Shown here: piece after piece, positions 54,068 through 63,061 of the stretch
How the letters are laid out: every line of letters starts with the position of its first letter
Numbering within the stretch: position 1 is the stretch's first letter
From: Microbacterium terricola
GTDB taxonomy: Bacteria; Actinomycetota; Actinomycetes; Actinomycetales; Microbacteriaceae
Length of the DNA stretch: 64,000 nt
Reading direction: 5' to 3'
Assembly (NCBI RefSeq): GCF_027943945.1
Contig: NZ_AP027141.1
Location: 1,674,001 to 1,738,000, forward strand
Position numbers and translations under genes: made by a program
The notes under the pieces: generated by a model
Databases searched by the model: none
Told to the model about the DNA's origin: nothing
The model's input: only the letters and a program-made list of their open reading frames with translations

Positions 54068-54889
54068 TCAGCGGTGGGGCAGGTCGATCGCGCCGGTCTG
54101 GACGAGTCGGACGGTGCTGACCTCGCGGCCCATCAGGCGATGCGCGAGGCGCAGGAACTCGTCGGCGGAGTCGCCGGTGGCCTCGTAGACGTGCGTGGCG
54201 GACGCATCGGGCCCGGCGAGCAGGTCACGCGAGACGAGCTGACGGTACACGTCCTTCGCGGTCTCGGTGTCGCTCGAGACGAGCGAGACGTCCGGCCCCA
54301 TCACGTAGCTGATCGCGCCCTCGAGGAACGGGTAGTGGGTGCAGCCGAGGACGAGGGTGTCGACCCGGGCGTCGCGCAGTGGCGCGAGGTACTCCTCGGC
54401 CACCGCGAGGACTTCGGCCGAATCGGTGATGCCCGCCTCGACGAACTCGACGAAGCGCGGGCACGCCTGTGCGAAGACGGTCAGCCGCTCGTTGACTTCG
54501 AGCATGTCCTGGTAGGCGCGCGAGCCGATCGTGCCGGCGGTGCCGATGACGCCGATGCGCCCGTTGCGGGTCGTCGACATCGCGGTGCGGACGGCGGGGC
54601 CGATCACTTCGACCACCGGGACGTCGTAGCGCTCACGCGCGTCGCGCAGCATCGCCGCCGACGCGGTGTTGCACGCGATGACGAGCATCTTCACACCCTG
54701 GTCGACCAGGGTGTCGAGCACCTCGAGAGCGTACCGGCGCACATCGGCGATGGGCTTGGGCCCGTACGGCGAGTGGGCGGTGTCGCCGATGTAGAGCATC
54801 GACTCGCGCGGCAGCTGCGCAGAGATCGCCCGGGCGACGGTGAGCCCACCGACCCCGGAGTCGAAGATGCCGATCGGCGCGTCGTCCAC
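54068..54889 (-). CDS. murI: Glutamate racemase
   Basis: 273-residue cofactor-independent racemase giving D-glutamate for peptidoglycan. Catalytic cysteines are C73 (IACNTASAA) and C183 ([11 protein letters not shown]); D10/S11 lie in FDSGVGG. GTG at 54889 follows TAGGCT (54903-54898) by 8 bases, an almost leaderless start. A longer frame to 55552 is antisense to pncB and rejected. First gene of murI-rph-rdgB. Confidence 0.95.
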   Translation of the reverse strand: MDDAPIGIFDSGVGGLTVARAISAQLPRESMLYIGDTAHSPYGPKPIADVRRYALEVLDTLVDQGVKMLVIACNTASAAMLRDARERYDVPVVEVIGPAVRTAMSTTRNGRIGVIGTAGTIGSRAYQDMLEVNERLTVFAQACPRFVEFVEAGITDSAEVLAVAEEYLAPLRDARVDTLVLGCTHYPFLEGAISYVMGPDVSLVSSDTETAKDVYRQLVSRDLLAGPDASATHVYEATGDSADEFLRLAHRLMGREVSTVRLVQTGAIDLPHR

Positions 54890-54897
54890 GATCAGCC

Positions 54898-54928
54898 AGC
54901 CTACCCGGCGCAGCGCCCTGGCTAGGCT
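54898..54928. promoter_or_regulatory. Divergent promoters for murI and pncB
   Basis: Minus-strand TAGGCT (54903-54898) precedes the murI GTG by 8 bases. Plus-strand TAGGCT (54923-54928) precedes the pncB ATG by 6 bases. The two identical hexamers lie back to back. Confidence 0.5.
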
Positions 54929-54934
54929 GACGCC

Positions 54935-56260
54935 ATGACTGCGCGCAGCACCGCCCTGCTGACCGACCGCTACGAGCTCACCATGCTCGACGCCGCCCTG
55001 CGCGACGGGACCGCCGAGCGCCGCTGCGTCTTCGAGCTGTTCGGGCGGCGTCTGCCCGGCGCCCGCCGGTTCGGGGTGGTCGCCGGGACGGGCCGGCTCC
55101 TCGGACTGCTGGCCGACTTCCGGTTCGGCGATGCCGAGCTGCGCTACCTCCGCGACGAGAAGGTCGTGGACGCGGCGACCCTGGCCTTCCTGGAGGGGTA
55201 CCGCTTCACCGGCTCGATGACCGGCTACCGCGAGGGCGAGCTGTACTTCCCCGGCTCGCCGATCCTCACCGTCGAGGGGACGTTCGCCGAGGCGGTGATC
55301 CTGGAGACGATCGCCCTCAGCATCCTGAACCACGACTCCGCCGTCGCGACCGCCGCCGCCCGGATGAGCATCGCCGCCGGCGACCGACCGCTCGCTGAGA
55401 TGGGGTCGCGCCGCGCGGGCGAGGACTCCGCGGTGGCCGCGGCGCGTGCCTGCTACATCGCCGGATTCGGGGCGACCAGCAACCTCGAGGCCGGCCGGCG
55501 CTGGGGCGTGCCGACGATGGGCACCGCGGCGCACGCCTGGACGCTCCTGCACGACACCGAGGAGGACGCGTTCCGCTCGCAGGTCGAGGCGCTCGGCGTC
55601 GGCACGACCCTCCTGGTGGACACGTACGACATCGCGCAGGGCGTCGAGACCGCGATCCGGGTCGCCGGCACCGGACTCGGCGGCGTACGGATCGACTCGG
55701 GCGACCTGCCCACCGTCGCGGCTCAGGTGCGCGAGCAGCTGGACGCACTGGGCGCGACCGGGACGAAGATCACCGTCACCAGCGACCTGGACGAGTTCGC
55801 GATCGCGGCATTGGCCGCATCCCCCGTCGACGCGTACGGCGTCGGCACGTCGGTCGTCACCGGCTCCGGCACACCCACCGCGGGCATGGTCTACAAGCTC
55901 GTCGCACGACAGGATGCTGCGGGCGGCTGGGTCGGCGTGGCGAAGGCGTCAGTGGACAAGAACTCGAAGGGCGGACGCAAGGCGGCGTTCCGCACCCTCG
56001 ACGCGGGCACTGCCACGAGCGAGCTGATCTCCGTCGCCGACGGGTTCGAGCAGCTCGAGACAGCGCTCTCGCACCCCGATGCGCGGGCGCTGCACGTGCC
56101 GCTCGTGGTCGACGGCGAGGTGGACCCGGCTTTCGTCGGCACCGTCGGAGTCGACGCCGCGCGGGCCCACCACGCCCGCGTGCGCGAGGAGCTCCCGGTC
56201 ACGGCGCTCGCGCTCAGCCGGTCGGACCCCGCCATCCCCACGGTCTACGTGGAGCAGTGA
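54935..56260 (+). CDS. pncB: Nicotinate phosphoribosyltransferase
   Basis: 441 residues; converts nicotinate and PRPP to nicotinate mononucleotide in NAD salvage. Motifs: [13 protein letters not shown] near the N-terminus, [39 protein letters not shown], and [18 protein letters not shown] near residue 250. The ATG is 6 bases after TAGGCT (leaderless). Divergent from murI. Confidence 0.94.
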   Translation: MTARSTALLTDRYELTMLDAALRDGTAERRCVFELFGRRLPGARRFGVVAGTGRLLGLLADFRFGDAELRYLRDEKVVDAATLAFLEGYRFTGSMTGYREGELYFPGSPILTVEGTFAEAVILETIALSILNHDSAVATAAARMSIAAGDRPLAEMGSRRAGEDSAVAAARACYIAGFGATSNLEAGRRWGVPTMGTAAHAWTLLHDTEEDAFRSQVEALGVGTTLLVDTYDIAQGVETAIRVAGTGLGGVRIDSGDLPTVAAQVREQLDALGATGTKITVTSDLDEFAIAALAASPVDAYGVGTSVVTGSGTPTAGMVYKLVARQDAAGGWVGVAKASVDKNSKGGRKAAFRTLDAGTATSELISVADGFEQLETALSHPDARALHVPLVVDGEVDPAFVGTVGVDAARAHHARVREELPVTALALSRSDPAIPTVYVEQ

Positions 56261-56368
56261 CGCGCAGCATCCGCTCGAGAGGACGATCGGCGAACGGAGG
56301 AGAATCCGCTCGCGGAGAGTCCTCGGAACGCCGGAAGTCCTCGCGAAGCGGTGGCCGGAGCGGTGAGC

Positions 56369-56635
56369 TCAGCCGACCATCGAGTCGTAGATCTCCTTGC
56401 AGGTGGGGCAGACGGGGAACTTCTCCGGGTCGCGCCCGGGGGTCCACTTCTTGCCGCACAGCGCCCGCACCGGCTTGCCGGTGATCGCGGACTCGAGGAT
56501 CTTCTCCTTCTTCACGTAATGAGCGAATCGCTCATGGTCACCCGGCTCGATGTTCTCTTCCTGCAGGAGCTCTTCGAGCTCGCGGTCGAGGGTCGCGATG
56601 CCGCCCTGGTCGGGGCTGTCGAGGGGGGTGCTCAT
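56369..56635 (-). CDS. DUF3039 domain protein, cysteine-rich
   Basis: 88-residue conserved actinobacterial protein. YVKKEKILESAITGKPVRALCGKKWTPGRDPEKFPVCPTCKEIYDSM carries three cysteines (ALCGKKW and CPTC), a probable zinc site. N-terminal 35 residues are acidic. TACACT (56649-56644) precedes the ATG by 8 bases. Function unknown but the gene is a steady neighbour of pncB/murI in this order. The 108-base gap to pncB holds a 9-bp direct repeat ATCCGCTCG and nothing else I recognise. Confidence 0.88.
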   Translation of the reverse strand: MSTPLDSPDQGGIATLDRELEELLQEENIEPGDHERFAHYVKKEKILESAITGKPVRALCGKKWTPGRDPEKFPVCPTCKEIYDSMVG

Positions 56636-56690
56636 GGTCAGCCAGTGTAGCCGCCGCCCTGGACGGCGGGGCGGTCTCCACAGCCCGAGG

Positions 56691-58256
56691 TCACACCGAT
56701 TCGGCGAACTCCATGATGCGACCGCCGCTGCGGGAGAACACCAGCGCGCCGATCGTGATGCCCACGATCAGCACGCCGGCGCCGGTGCCGATGCCCGCCC
56801 AGAACGCCAGATCGGCGGCCTCCGCGTCGCCGCCGAGCCCGAGCCACGCCCACCACAGGACGGGCGCGCACAGGACGACCGAGCCGAGCATCACGAGCGC
56901 CTGCGCAGACGCGCCGGACGAGCCGTAGCGCTGCGGCTGCTGGAACGGGCTCTCCCCCGGAGGTGAGACGGCGTACGGCGCCACGACCGACGAGATCGAC
57001 GAGAGCCCGAGCGCCGTCCCGAACAGCGCGGCGCACACGCCGACCATGGCGGGGAGCAGCGCCCAGCGCCCGTGGATCGACATCGCCACCGGGATGGCGA
57101 TCGCGAGGACCGGCACCCCGATCAGCAGGATCGGGACCAGCCGGCCGATCCGATCGGCGAAGCCGCGCACGCCGGCCGACACGTGCATCCAGACGGCCGT
57201 GGAGTCGTAGGCGAGGTCGTTGTGGGGCAGCCAGCCGAGGAACAGCGCCATGAACGGCACCGGGATGAGCGCGACCGTCTGCACGGGGACGCCGACGATG
57301 AGCAGGGGCACGATCGTCAGCGCCGCGGTGATCGGCACGACCACGACGTTCACGAGGTACCGGCGGTCGCGCAGCCAGTACATCAGGCTGCGAGCGGCGA
57401 TGGCGCCGCCCGGCGTGCCCGGTGCGACCGTGAACCAGCCGAGCCCGCCGCGCTCGCGGCTGGTGCGGGGCCGCTCGGTCGTGGTGAGCAGGACGCGGAC
57501 GAGGAGGAGCCACAGCATCCCGAGCCCGATCAGCGAGGCGATCGCGACCAGGACGGGCAGAGCCACATCACCCGCCGTGGCGACGGCACCCGGGATCGCC
57601 CAGGCGGCGCCCACGGGGGTCAGGGCGAGCACGTCCACCGCGGCGGAGAGCTGCGTCGGGACCGAGCCCCGCCAATCGAGCGAGGCGAGGAACACGCCCA
57701 CCGGCACCACCACGACCAGGATCGTCAGGGCGAACAGTCCGGACAGCTCGCGGGAGCGGCGCTCGCGCAGGAACAGCGAGGTGAGGGCCATGCAGACCCT
57801 GGCCAGCAGCACGCAGGTCGCCAGGGCGAGCAGGATGCTGATGCCGCCGACAGCGCCGGCGACGCCGTGCTCTCCCCACACCACGGCGACCGTGATCCCG
57901 AGTGCGGCGACGGCGAGCACAGGCACGCTCACGAAGCCGGCGAGGGCGAGGATGCCGGCGAGCGGCGTCGGGGAGGCGCCGAGCACCGCGAATCTGCGGG
58001 GATCGAGCGGATCCTCGACGCCGGCGACCAGGGGGGCGAGCGCGAAGCCGAGCGTGAGCGCGGAGCCGCCGAGCACGGTCACCGCCTGCATGACATCGGC
58101 GTCCGAGTCACCGAGCGTGACGACCGCCCAGCAGCCTGCCGCGGTTGCCGCGATCAGCAGGAGCAGCCCGACGACGGTGCGGACGACGTGCCTGCGGTCG
58201 CCGCGCAGCGCGCCGACCAGCAGCGCGAGTCTCAGCCGGAGAACGTGTGCAGCCAC
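56691..58256 (-). CDS. ABC-2 type exporter, membrane permease subunit (paralogue)
   Basis: 521 residues, about 10-12 TMs. The GTG at 58256 lies 25 bases inside the end of the ATPase gene, the same arrangement as the pair at 4047-6376. Segments ALTPVGAAWAIPGAVATAGDV, GAIAARSLMYWLRDRRY and HNDLAYDSTAVWMHVSAGVRG correspond to segments in the first permease. A longer frame to 58391 is rejected as antisense-like overlap with the ATPase. Substrate unknown. Confidence 0.84.
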   Translation of the reverse strand: MAAHVLRLRLALLVGALRGDRRHVVRTVVGLLLLIAATAAGCWAVVTLGDSDADVMQAVTVLGGSALTLGFALAPLVAGVEDPLDPRRFAVLGASPTPLAGILALAGFVSVPVLAVAALGITVAVVWGEHGVAGAVGGISILLALATCVLLARVCMALTSLFLRERRSRELSGLFALTILVVVVPVGVFLASLDWRGSVPTQLSAAVDVLALTPVGAAWAIPGAVATAGDVALPVLVAIASLIGLGMLWLLLVRVLLTTTERPRTSRERGGLGWFTVAPGTPGGAIAARSLMYWLRDRRYLVNVVVVPITAALTIVPLLIVGVPVQTVALIPVPFMALFLGWLPHNDLAYDSTAVWMHVSAGVRGFADRIGRLVPILLIGVPVLAIAIPVAMSIHGRWALLPAMVGVCAALFGTALGLSSISSVVAPYAVSPPGESPFQQPQRYGSSGASAQALVMLGSVVLCAPVLWWAWLGLGGDAEAADLAFWAGIGTGAGVLIVGITIGALVFSRSGGRIMEFAESV

Positions 58257-59566
58257 TCGAGGCCCTCCACGTCGCTGAGCCCGCCGGCCAGTTCGACGAA
58301 GCGCTGCTCGAGGGTCAGCTCGCCGCGGACCTCCTCGATCGTGCCCTCGGCGAGCACCTGGCCCGCGACGATCACGGCGACCCGGCTGCACACCCGCTCG
58401 ACCAGGTCCATGCCGTGGCTGGAGAGGATCACGGTCCCGCCGTGCGCGACGTACGTGGAGAGGATGTCGAGGATGATCTGGCTCGACACCGGGTCGACCG
58501 CCTCGAAGGGCTCGTCGAGCACGAGCACGCGCGGCGAGTGGATCAGCGCCCCGGCCAGCATGATCTTCTTCAGCATGCCCGCCGAGTAGTCCGACACGAC
58601 GCGGCCCAGCGCATCGGCGAAGTCGAACGCCCGCGCCAGGTCGGTCGTGCGGCTCTCGACCACGGCAGGACGCAGCCCGCGCAGCACGCCGTAGTAGTAG
58701 AGCAGCTGGCGGCCGGTGAGCCGGTCGAAGGTGCGCAGCCGATCGGGCAGCACGCCCATCATGCGCTTCGCCCGCGCGGATCCGGATGCTGCGTCGACAC
58801 CGTTGACGGTGATCGTCCCGCGATCGGGGCGGAGCAGTCCCGCGATCATCGACAGCGTCGTGGTCTTGCCTGCGCCGTTCGGCCCGACCAGACCGTAGAA
58901 GGTGCCGGCGGGCACCGTGAGGTCGATGCCGTCGACCGCCCGTGTCTCCCCGAACACCTTCGTGATGCCGCGGAGCGTCAGCGCAGGTTCGCCGTGCTCG
59001 GGCGCCGGCGCGCTGAGGACGTCGGCGAGCGTGTCCGGGGCGTCCGGCTCGTGCTCCGTCGACAGCTCGGGCTCCGGCTCCGAGTCGGGCTCAGGCTCGG
59101 GCTCGGGCTCCGGCTCAGGCGCGGGCTCAGGAGTCTGCTCGGGCTCCGGCTCGGGCTCAGGCAGCGCGGGTGACTCCGGCAGCGGAGGGCGTGGCGGGAT
59201 CGGAGGCGGCGGCATCGGCGGGATGGCGATATCGGCGGTGGAGACCGACGGCAGCGGCTGTGCGATGCCGGAGGCCGGTGCAGATGCGGCGGGGGGACGC
59301 TTGGCCGCCGGCGGCTTCGCTGCCGGCTTGGCTGCCGGCTTGGGCGTGGGCTTGCCCGTGACTGCGGGCTTGGGCGTCGTCTTGGCGGCTGGTTTCCTCG
59401 GGGCGCGCCGCTTCGCGGCGGGCGCCTTCGGCGCGGGCGGGAGCGTCACGATCGGCGCCTCGCCCAGAGTCTCCCCCCGGTCCTCCCCGCGGTTCTCCCC
59501 GACGCGCTCCACCAGACCGTCCGGGTCGTCCTGGACGGGCTCGTTCGGCACCGGGAGAGAAGTCAT
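58232..59566 (-). CDS. ABC exporter ATPase with long low-complexity N-terminal extension
   Basis: 444 residues. The ATPase core starts near residue 192 (LTLRGITKVFGETRAVDGIDLTV) with Walker A GPNGAGKTT, degenerate signature DYSAGMLKKIMLA and Walker B VLVLDEPFEAVDP. The first 190 residues are Pro/Ala/Lys-rich (about 44-95), then Pro-rich, then Glu/Pro repeats (about 134-170). The ATG is 6 bases after TACTTT (59578-59573), supporting translation of the extension. Paralogue of the 255-residue ATPase at 5609-6376, which lacks it. The extension could reach or bind another envelope component (inference). Confidence 0.86.
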   Translation of the reverse strand: MTSLPVPNEPVQDDPDGLVERVGENRGEDRGETLGEAPIVTLPPAPKAPAAKRRAPRKPAAKTTPKPAVTGKPTPKPAAKPAAKPPAAKRPPAASAPASGIAQPLPSVSTADIAIPPMPPPPIPPRPPLPESPALPEPEPEPEQTPEPAPEPEPEPEPEPDSEPEPELSTEHEPDAPDTLADVLSAPAPEHGEPALTLRGITKVFGETRAVDGIDLTVPAGTFYGLVGPNGAGKTTTLSMIAGLLRPDRGTITVNGVDAASGSARAKRMMGVLPDRLRTFDRLTGRQLLYYYGVLRGLRPAVVESRTTDLARAFDFADALGRVVSDYSAGMLKKIMLAGALIHSPRVLVLDEPFEAVDPVSSQIILDILSTYVAHGGTVILSSHGMDLVERVCSRVAVIVAGQVLAEGTIEEVRGELTLEQRFVELAGGLSDVEGLEWLHTFSG

Positions 59567-59572
59567 CGATCC

Positions 59573-59578
59573 AAAGTA
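59573..59578 (-). promoter_or_regulatory. -10 hexamer of leaderless ABC operon promoter
   Basis: TACTTT on the minus strand, 6 bases before the ATG at 59566. On the plus strand, TAGCAT at 59693-59698 is a likely -10 for the nucleotidyltransferase, giving a leader of about 65 bases. Confidence 0.4.
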
Positions 59579-59767
59579 TCAAGCCGCTCGCGAACCAGGC
59601 CAGACTGAGGGGTGCGTCGGCGTAGACGTGAGACTTTTGTCACGAAAAGGCAACGTCGGAGGGCGATTCTGGGCGTTCCCAGGTGCGCTCGCTAGCATGG
59701 ACCCGGCACAAGGGAGTGTCCTGCCGGTGAACGCACCGCGACTTTCTCACACTCCAGGAGCAGATAC

Positions 59768-60460
59768 TTGACCATTCAGACCGTCATCCTCGCCGCAGGC
59801 ATGGGCTCACGTCTCGGACGCAGCCTGCCGAAGCCCCTGACCGAACTCGGCGACGGCCGCAGCATCATGCAGCAGCAGCACGACAACATCCGGGCGGCCT
59901 TCGGCACGGAGGCGAAGATCACGACGGTCGTCGGCTACCGCGCAGAGACGATCGTGGAAGCCTTCCCCGCCGTCCAGTACGTCTACAACGACCGGTACGA
60001 CCAGACCAACACGTCCAAGAGCCTGCTCCGCGCGCTGACGAAGACCGGCAAGTCCGGCGTCCTGTGGATGAACGGCGACGTCGTCTTCGACCCGCGCGTG
60101 CTCGGTCGGGCGATCGAGCTGATCGAGCGCGACCAGTCGTTCGTCACCGTCAACACCTCGAAGGTCAGCGACGAAGAGGTCAAGTACACCGTCGACGCCG
60201 AGGGCTTCATCAACGCCCTCTCGAAGACCGTGAAGGGCGGCATCGGCGAGGCCGTCGGCATCAACTACATCTCTTCGGCCGACAAGCGCGCGTTCGTGCG
60301 CCAGCTCAGCCGCGTCGACGACCAGGACTACTTCGAGCGCGGGCTGGAGCTGGCGATCGCCGAGGACGGCATCGTGCTCGAGCCCCTCGACATCTCGGAC
60401 CTGTACGCCGTCGAGGTCGACTTCGCCGAGGATCTCGAGCGCGCGAACCTCTTCGTCTGA
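59768..60460 (+). CDS. Sugar/choline-phosphate nucleotidyltransferase
   Basis: 230-residue GT-A fold enzyme. TVILAAGMGSRLGRSLPKPLTELGDGRSI is the nucleotide-binding loop, and NDRYDQTNTSKSLLRAL plus VLWMNGDVVFDP match the LicC-like (phosphocholine cytidylyltransferase) group more than hexose-1-phosphate enzymes. C-terminal EVDFAEDLERAN is also typical. It starts with TTG, with AGGAG about 10 bases upstream; no better start is nearby. Would make a CDP-activated alcohol or sugar for wall polymers, in line with the CDP-glycerol transferase 2.6 kb away (inference). Confidence 0.85.
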   Translation: MTIQTVILAAGMGSRLGRSLPKPLTELGDGRSIMQQQHDNIRAAFGTEAKITTVVGYRAETIVEAFPAVQYVYNDRYDQTNTSKSLLRALTKTGKSGVLWMNGDVVFDPRVLGRAIELIERDQSFVTVNTSKVSDEEVKYTVDAEGFINALSKTVKGGIGEAVGINYISSADKRAFVRQLSRVDDQDYFERGLELAIAEDGIVLEPLDISDLYAVEVDFAEDLERANLFV

Positions 60461-60512
60461 TCCGAGTCAACCCCCAGCTGGTCTCCGGGTTCTCACGCAT
60501 AGGATCGGCGTG

Positions 60513-61400
60513 ATGAGCGAGAAGGTGCACAGCATCCACTCCCTCCCGGGCGACTCGCCCTGGGCGGGCGGGCTGCCGCCGGTCGGGTCCGACGAGCATC
60601 CCCTCACCGTGCGCGCGCTCGACAGGGTGCTGGCCATCCAGCGTCCGGTCGTCGTGGCGCACCTGCGCAGCATCCGTCTGCGCCATCCGCAGGCCTCCAG
60701 CGCGGAGATCATCCGCATCCTCGAGCGTCGCTACCTGACCGCCGTGACGACGGGTGGCGCGGCCGTGGGTGCCACCGCCGTCGTGCCGGGGATCGGCACC
60801 GGCGTGACGCTGGCGCTCAGCGGTGTCGAGACGCTCGCGTTCCTCGAGTCCACCACGCTGTTCGCGCAGTCGGTCGCGGAGGTGCACGGGATCGCGGTCG
60901 GCGACCCCGATCGCGCGCGTGCGCTCGTGATGACGCTGATGCTGGGCAGGGAGGGCGTCGACCTCGTCGCCCAGCTCGGCCGGCAGGCCAGCGGAACGGG
61001 ACCGGGGCGCGACAGGTACTGGGGCGAGCTGGTCACCAAGACACTCCCCCGCGCTGCCGTCGGTCCGCTCGTCGACCAGCTCAAGTCGTCGTTCGTTCGG
61101 CAGTTCGCGGCCAAGGGCGGTGCGTCCTTCCTCGGCAAGGCACTGCCGTTCGGTGTGGGAGCGGCCGTCGGCGGTGCCGGCAACAACATCCTCGGCCGTC
61201 GTGTGCTCGTCAACTCCCGTCGCGCGTTCGGGGTGCCGCCGCTCGCCCTGCCGGTCGATCTCGAGCCTCGTCCGGGAGCCGCACCCGTGGAGCGCGTCGC
61301 GCTCTGGCGCGTGCGGCGCATCGGAGGGGCGATCGCGGGCGGCGTCACCCGCGGCACTGCCGCGATCGGCGGCGCCGCGAAGAAGGTCGGAGGCCGATAG
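60513..61400 (+). CDS. Conserved hypothetical protein with central hydrophobic segments
   Basis: 295 residues. A soluble N-terminal part (1-70) is followed by a Gly/Ala-rich hydrophobic segment (about 72-100: TTGGAAVGATAVVPGIGTGV), a helical middle and a second Gly-rich hydrophobic stretch (about 205-230). The ATG is 7 bases after TAGGAT (60500-60505). Could be membrane-associated. I do not recognise the family with confidence; EcsC-like architecture is a weak possibility. The next small gene starts 2 bases after its stop. Confidence 0.65.
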   Translation: MSEKVHSIHSLPGDSPWAGGLPPVGSDEHPLTVRALDRVLAIQRPVVVAHLRSIRLRHPQASSAEIIRILERRYLTAVTTGGAAVGATAVVPGIGTGVTLALSGVETLAFLESTTLFAQSVAEVHGIAVGDPDRARALVMTLMLGREGVDLVAQLGRQASGTGPGRDRYWGELVTKTLPRAAVGPLVDQLKSSFVRQFAAKGGASFLGKALPFGVGAAVGGAGNNILGRRVLVNSRRAFGVPPLALPVDLEPRPGAAPVERVALWRVRRIGGAIAGGVTRGTAAIGGAAKKVGGR

Positions 61401-61402
61401 GG

Positions 61403-61648
61403 ATGGGACTGTTCACACAGCGGCCGGAGGAGCCGACCGAATGGGCCGGCCTGCCCTCGGAGCCGCTGCGGCCGAGATCGCTCGCCGATCAGCTGCCGGA
61501 GGCACCCGATGACGATGCCCTGGGGCTCGTCACCGGCGATGCCGTCCAGTCGATCTCGATCCCGCTGCCCGCGCCGGCGAACCCACCCTCTGCAGAGGCC
61601 TCCGACGGTGATGCCGGCGAGGGTGACGGCGGCGCGCCCGGCGAATAG
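61403..61648 (+). CDS. Small acidic, proline-rich protein, unknown
   Basis: 81 residues, starting 2 bases after the stop of the preceding gene, so probably translated by re-initiation. MGLFTQRPEEPTEWAGLPSEPL opens an acidic, low-complexity sequence with many Pro, Asp and Ala residues and no TM; likely disordered. The coding call rests on spacing and composition. Confidence 0.5.
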   Translation: MGLFTQRPEEPTEWAGLPSEPLRPRSLADQLPEAPDDDALGLVTGDAVQSISIPLPAPANPPSAEASDGDAGEGDGGAPGE

Positions 61649-61669
61649 CACGCCGCACCCCGGGAGCCC

Positions 61670-61675
61670 TACGCT
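61670..61675 (+). promoter_or_regulatory. -10 hexamer of leaderless kinase promoter
   Basis: TACGCT, 6 bases before the ATG at 61682. Confidence 0.45.
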
Positions 61676-61681
61676 CGGAGC

Positions 61682-63049
61682 ATGGACAGCACGCTCGCGT
61701 GCCTGGCGGCATGGATGCCCCGGCAACGGTGGTACGCGGCCAAGGGGCGTCCGCCCAGCCTGCGGCTGATCTCCTGGTGGGACTTCCCCGCCGACGACCA
61801 GGACGCCCGCGTGCGCACGTATCTCGTCGCCGATGAGGGCGCACTCCCGGTCGTGCTGTACCAGGTTCCCGTGGTGGCACGTCCGACCACGACCGTCACC
61901 GCATCCGGCGCCCACGTCATCGGCAGCCCGGAGCCGGGCACCACCTTCATCGACGGCCCGCACGACCCGGCCTATGTGGGCGCCCTGATGGGCCTCGTCC
62001 TCGGAGGAGGGACGGTGTCCGGCCCGCATGCCACCGCAACCGGGCATCCCCTCGTCGCCGCCGACGACGACGAGGGGCCGGTCTCGGCCCACGTCCTGAA
62101 CGGCGAGCAGTCGAACACCTCGCTCATCGCACCGGCCACCGCGTCGCGCCCCGCCGTGATCTGCAAGATCTTCCGCCAGGTGAATCAGGGCCGCAACCCG
62201 GACATCGAGCTGCAGACGGCACTCGCGGGTGCGGGTTCTCCGCACATCGCGCCGGCGGTCGGCTGGGTCGAGGGGACGTGGCTCGACCCCGGTGCCGCGC
62301 AGCAGACGGTCGGCGGGTCACTGGCGTTCGCGCAGCGGTTCTTCTCGGGAGTCGAGGATGCGTGGCGGGTAGCCCTCCGCGCTGCGGCGGACGGGACGCC
62401 GTTCGACCGGGAGGCCCACGCCCTGGGACGCGCAACCGCGGACGTGCATCTCTCGCTCGCGCACCTGTTCCCCACCCGGCCCGCCGAGCCCCGCGACGTC
62501 GACGGGTTCGCCGAGACCTGGCGCCGCCGGCTCTCCATCGCCCTCGCCGAGGTCCCCGCGATCGCCGAGCGGCGCACCGCGATCGAGGCGGTGTACGCGC
62601 GCGCATCCTCCGCCCGGCCGACGCTGCAGCGCATCCACGGCGACTACCACCTCGGCCAGGTGCTGCACACCGAGAACGGCTGGGTGCTCCTCGACTTCGA
62701 GGGCGAGCCGATGCGGCCGATCCGCGAGCGGGTGCGCCCCGATGCCGCGCTCCGCGACGTCGCCGGGATGCTGCGCTCGTTCGATTACGTCGCCGGCTCG
62801 ATCCGGCTCGACGACCCCGCGAGACCGGCCGCCGCAGTGCGTGCCTGGGTCGACGCGGCGCGGGCCGCCTTCCTCGCGGGCTATGCCGAAGCCACCGGCG
62901 ACCCGCTCGATGCCGACGACCCGCTGCTGGCGGCTCTGGAGCTCGACAAGGCCGTGTACGAGGCGATCTACGAAGCGCGCAACCGGCCCACGTGGGTCAC
63001 GATCCCGCTGCGGGCGATCGGACGCCTCGCGGCCACCCACCCGGCGTGA
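61682..63049 (+). CDS. Maltokinase or glucosamine kinase family protein
   Basis: 455 residues with an aminoglycoside-phosphotransferase-like fold. N-terminal cap domain begins LACLAAWMPRQRWYAAKG, shared by actinobacterial maltokinases (Mak) and glucosamine kinases. NGEQSNTSL and VICKIFRQVNQGRNPDIELQ form the ATP-binding lobe; IHGDYHLGQVLHTENGWVLLDFEGEP is the catalytic loop and metal motif. Maltokinase would make maltose-1-phosphate from trehalose-derived maltose for alpha-glucan synthesis, consistent with otsAB nearby. No treS/glgE gene is adjacent, so the glucosamine alternative stands. Confidence 0.82.
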   Translation: MDSTLACLAAWMPRQRWYAAKGRPPSLRLISWWDFPADDQDARVRTYLVADEGALPVVLYQVPVVARPTTTVTASGAHVIGSPEPGTTFIDGPHDPAYVGALMGLVLGGGTVSGPHATATGHPLVAADDDEGPVSAHVLNGEQSNTSLIAPATASRPAVICKIFRQVNQGRNPDIELQTALAGAGSPHIAPAVGWVEGTWLDPGAAQQTVGGSLAFAQRFFSGVEDAWRVALRAAADGTPFDREAHALGRATADVHLSLAHLFPTRPAEPRDVDGFAETWRRRLSIALAEVPAIAERRTAIEAVYARASSARPTLQRIHGDYHLGQVLHTENGWVLLDFEGEPMRPIRERVRPDAALRDVAGMLRSFDYVAGSIRLDDPARPAAAVRAWVDAARAAFLAGYAEATGDPLDADDPLLAALELDKAVYEAIYEARNRPTWVTIPLRAIGRLAATHPA

Positions 63050-63061
63050 CCGCGGCCGGCC

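Noticed and set aside
59050-59165. CRISPR-like or microsatellite array
   Set aside because: The GGCTCG/GGCTCC hexamers are in-frame Glu-Pro codons of the ABC ATPase tail; there are no spacers.
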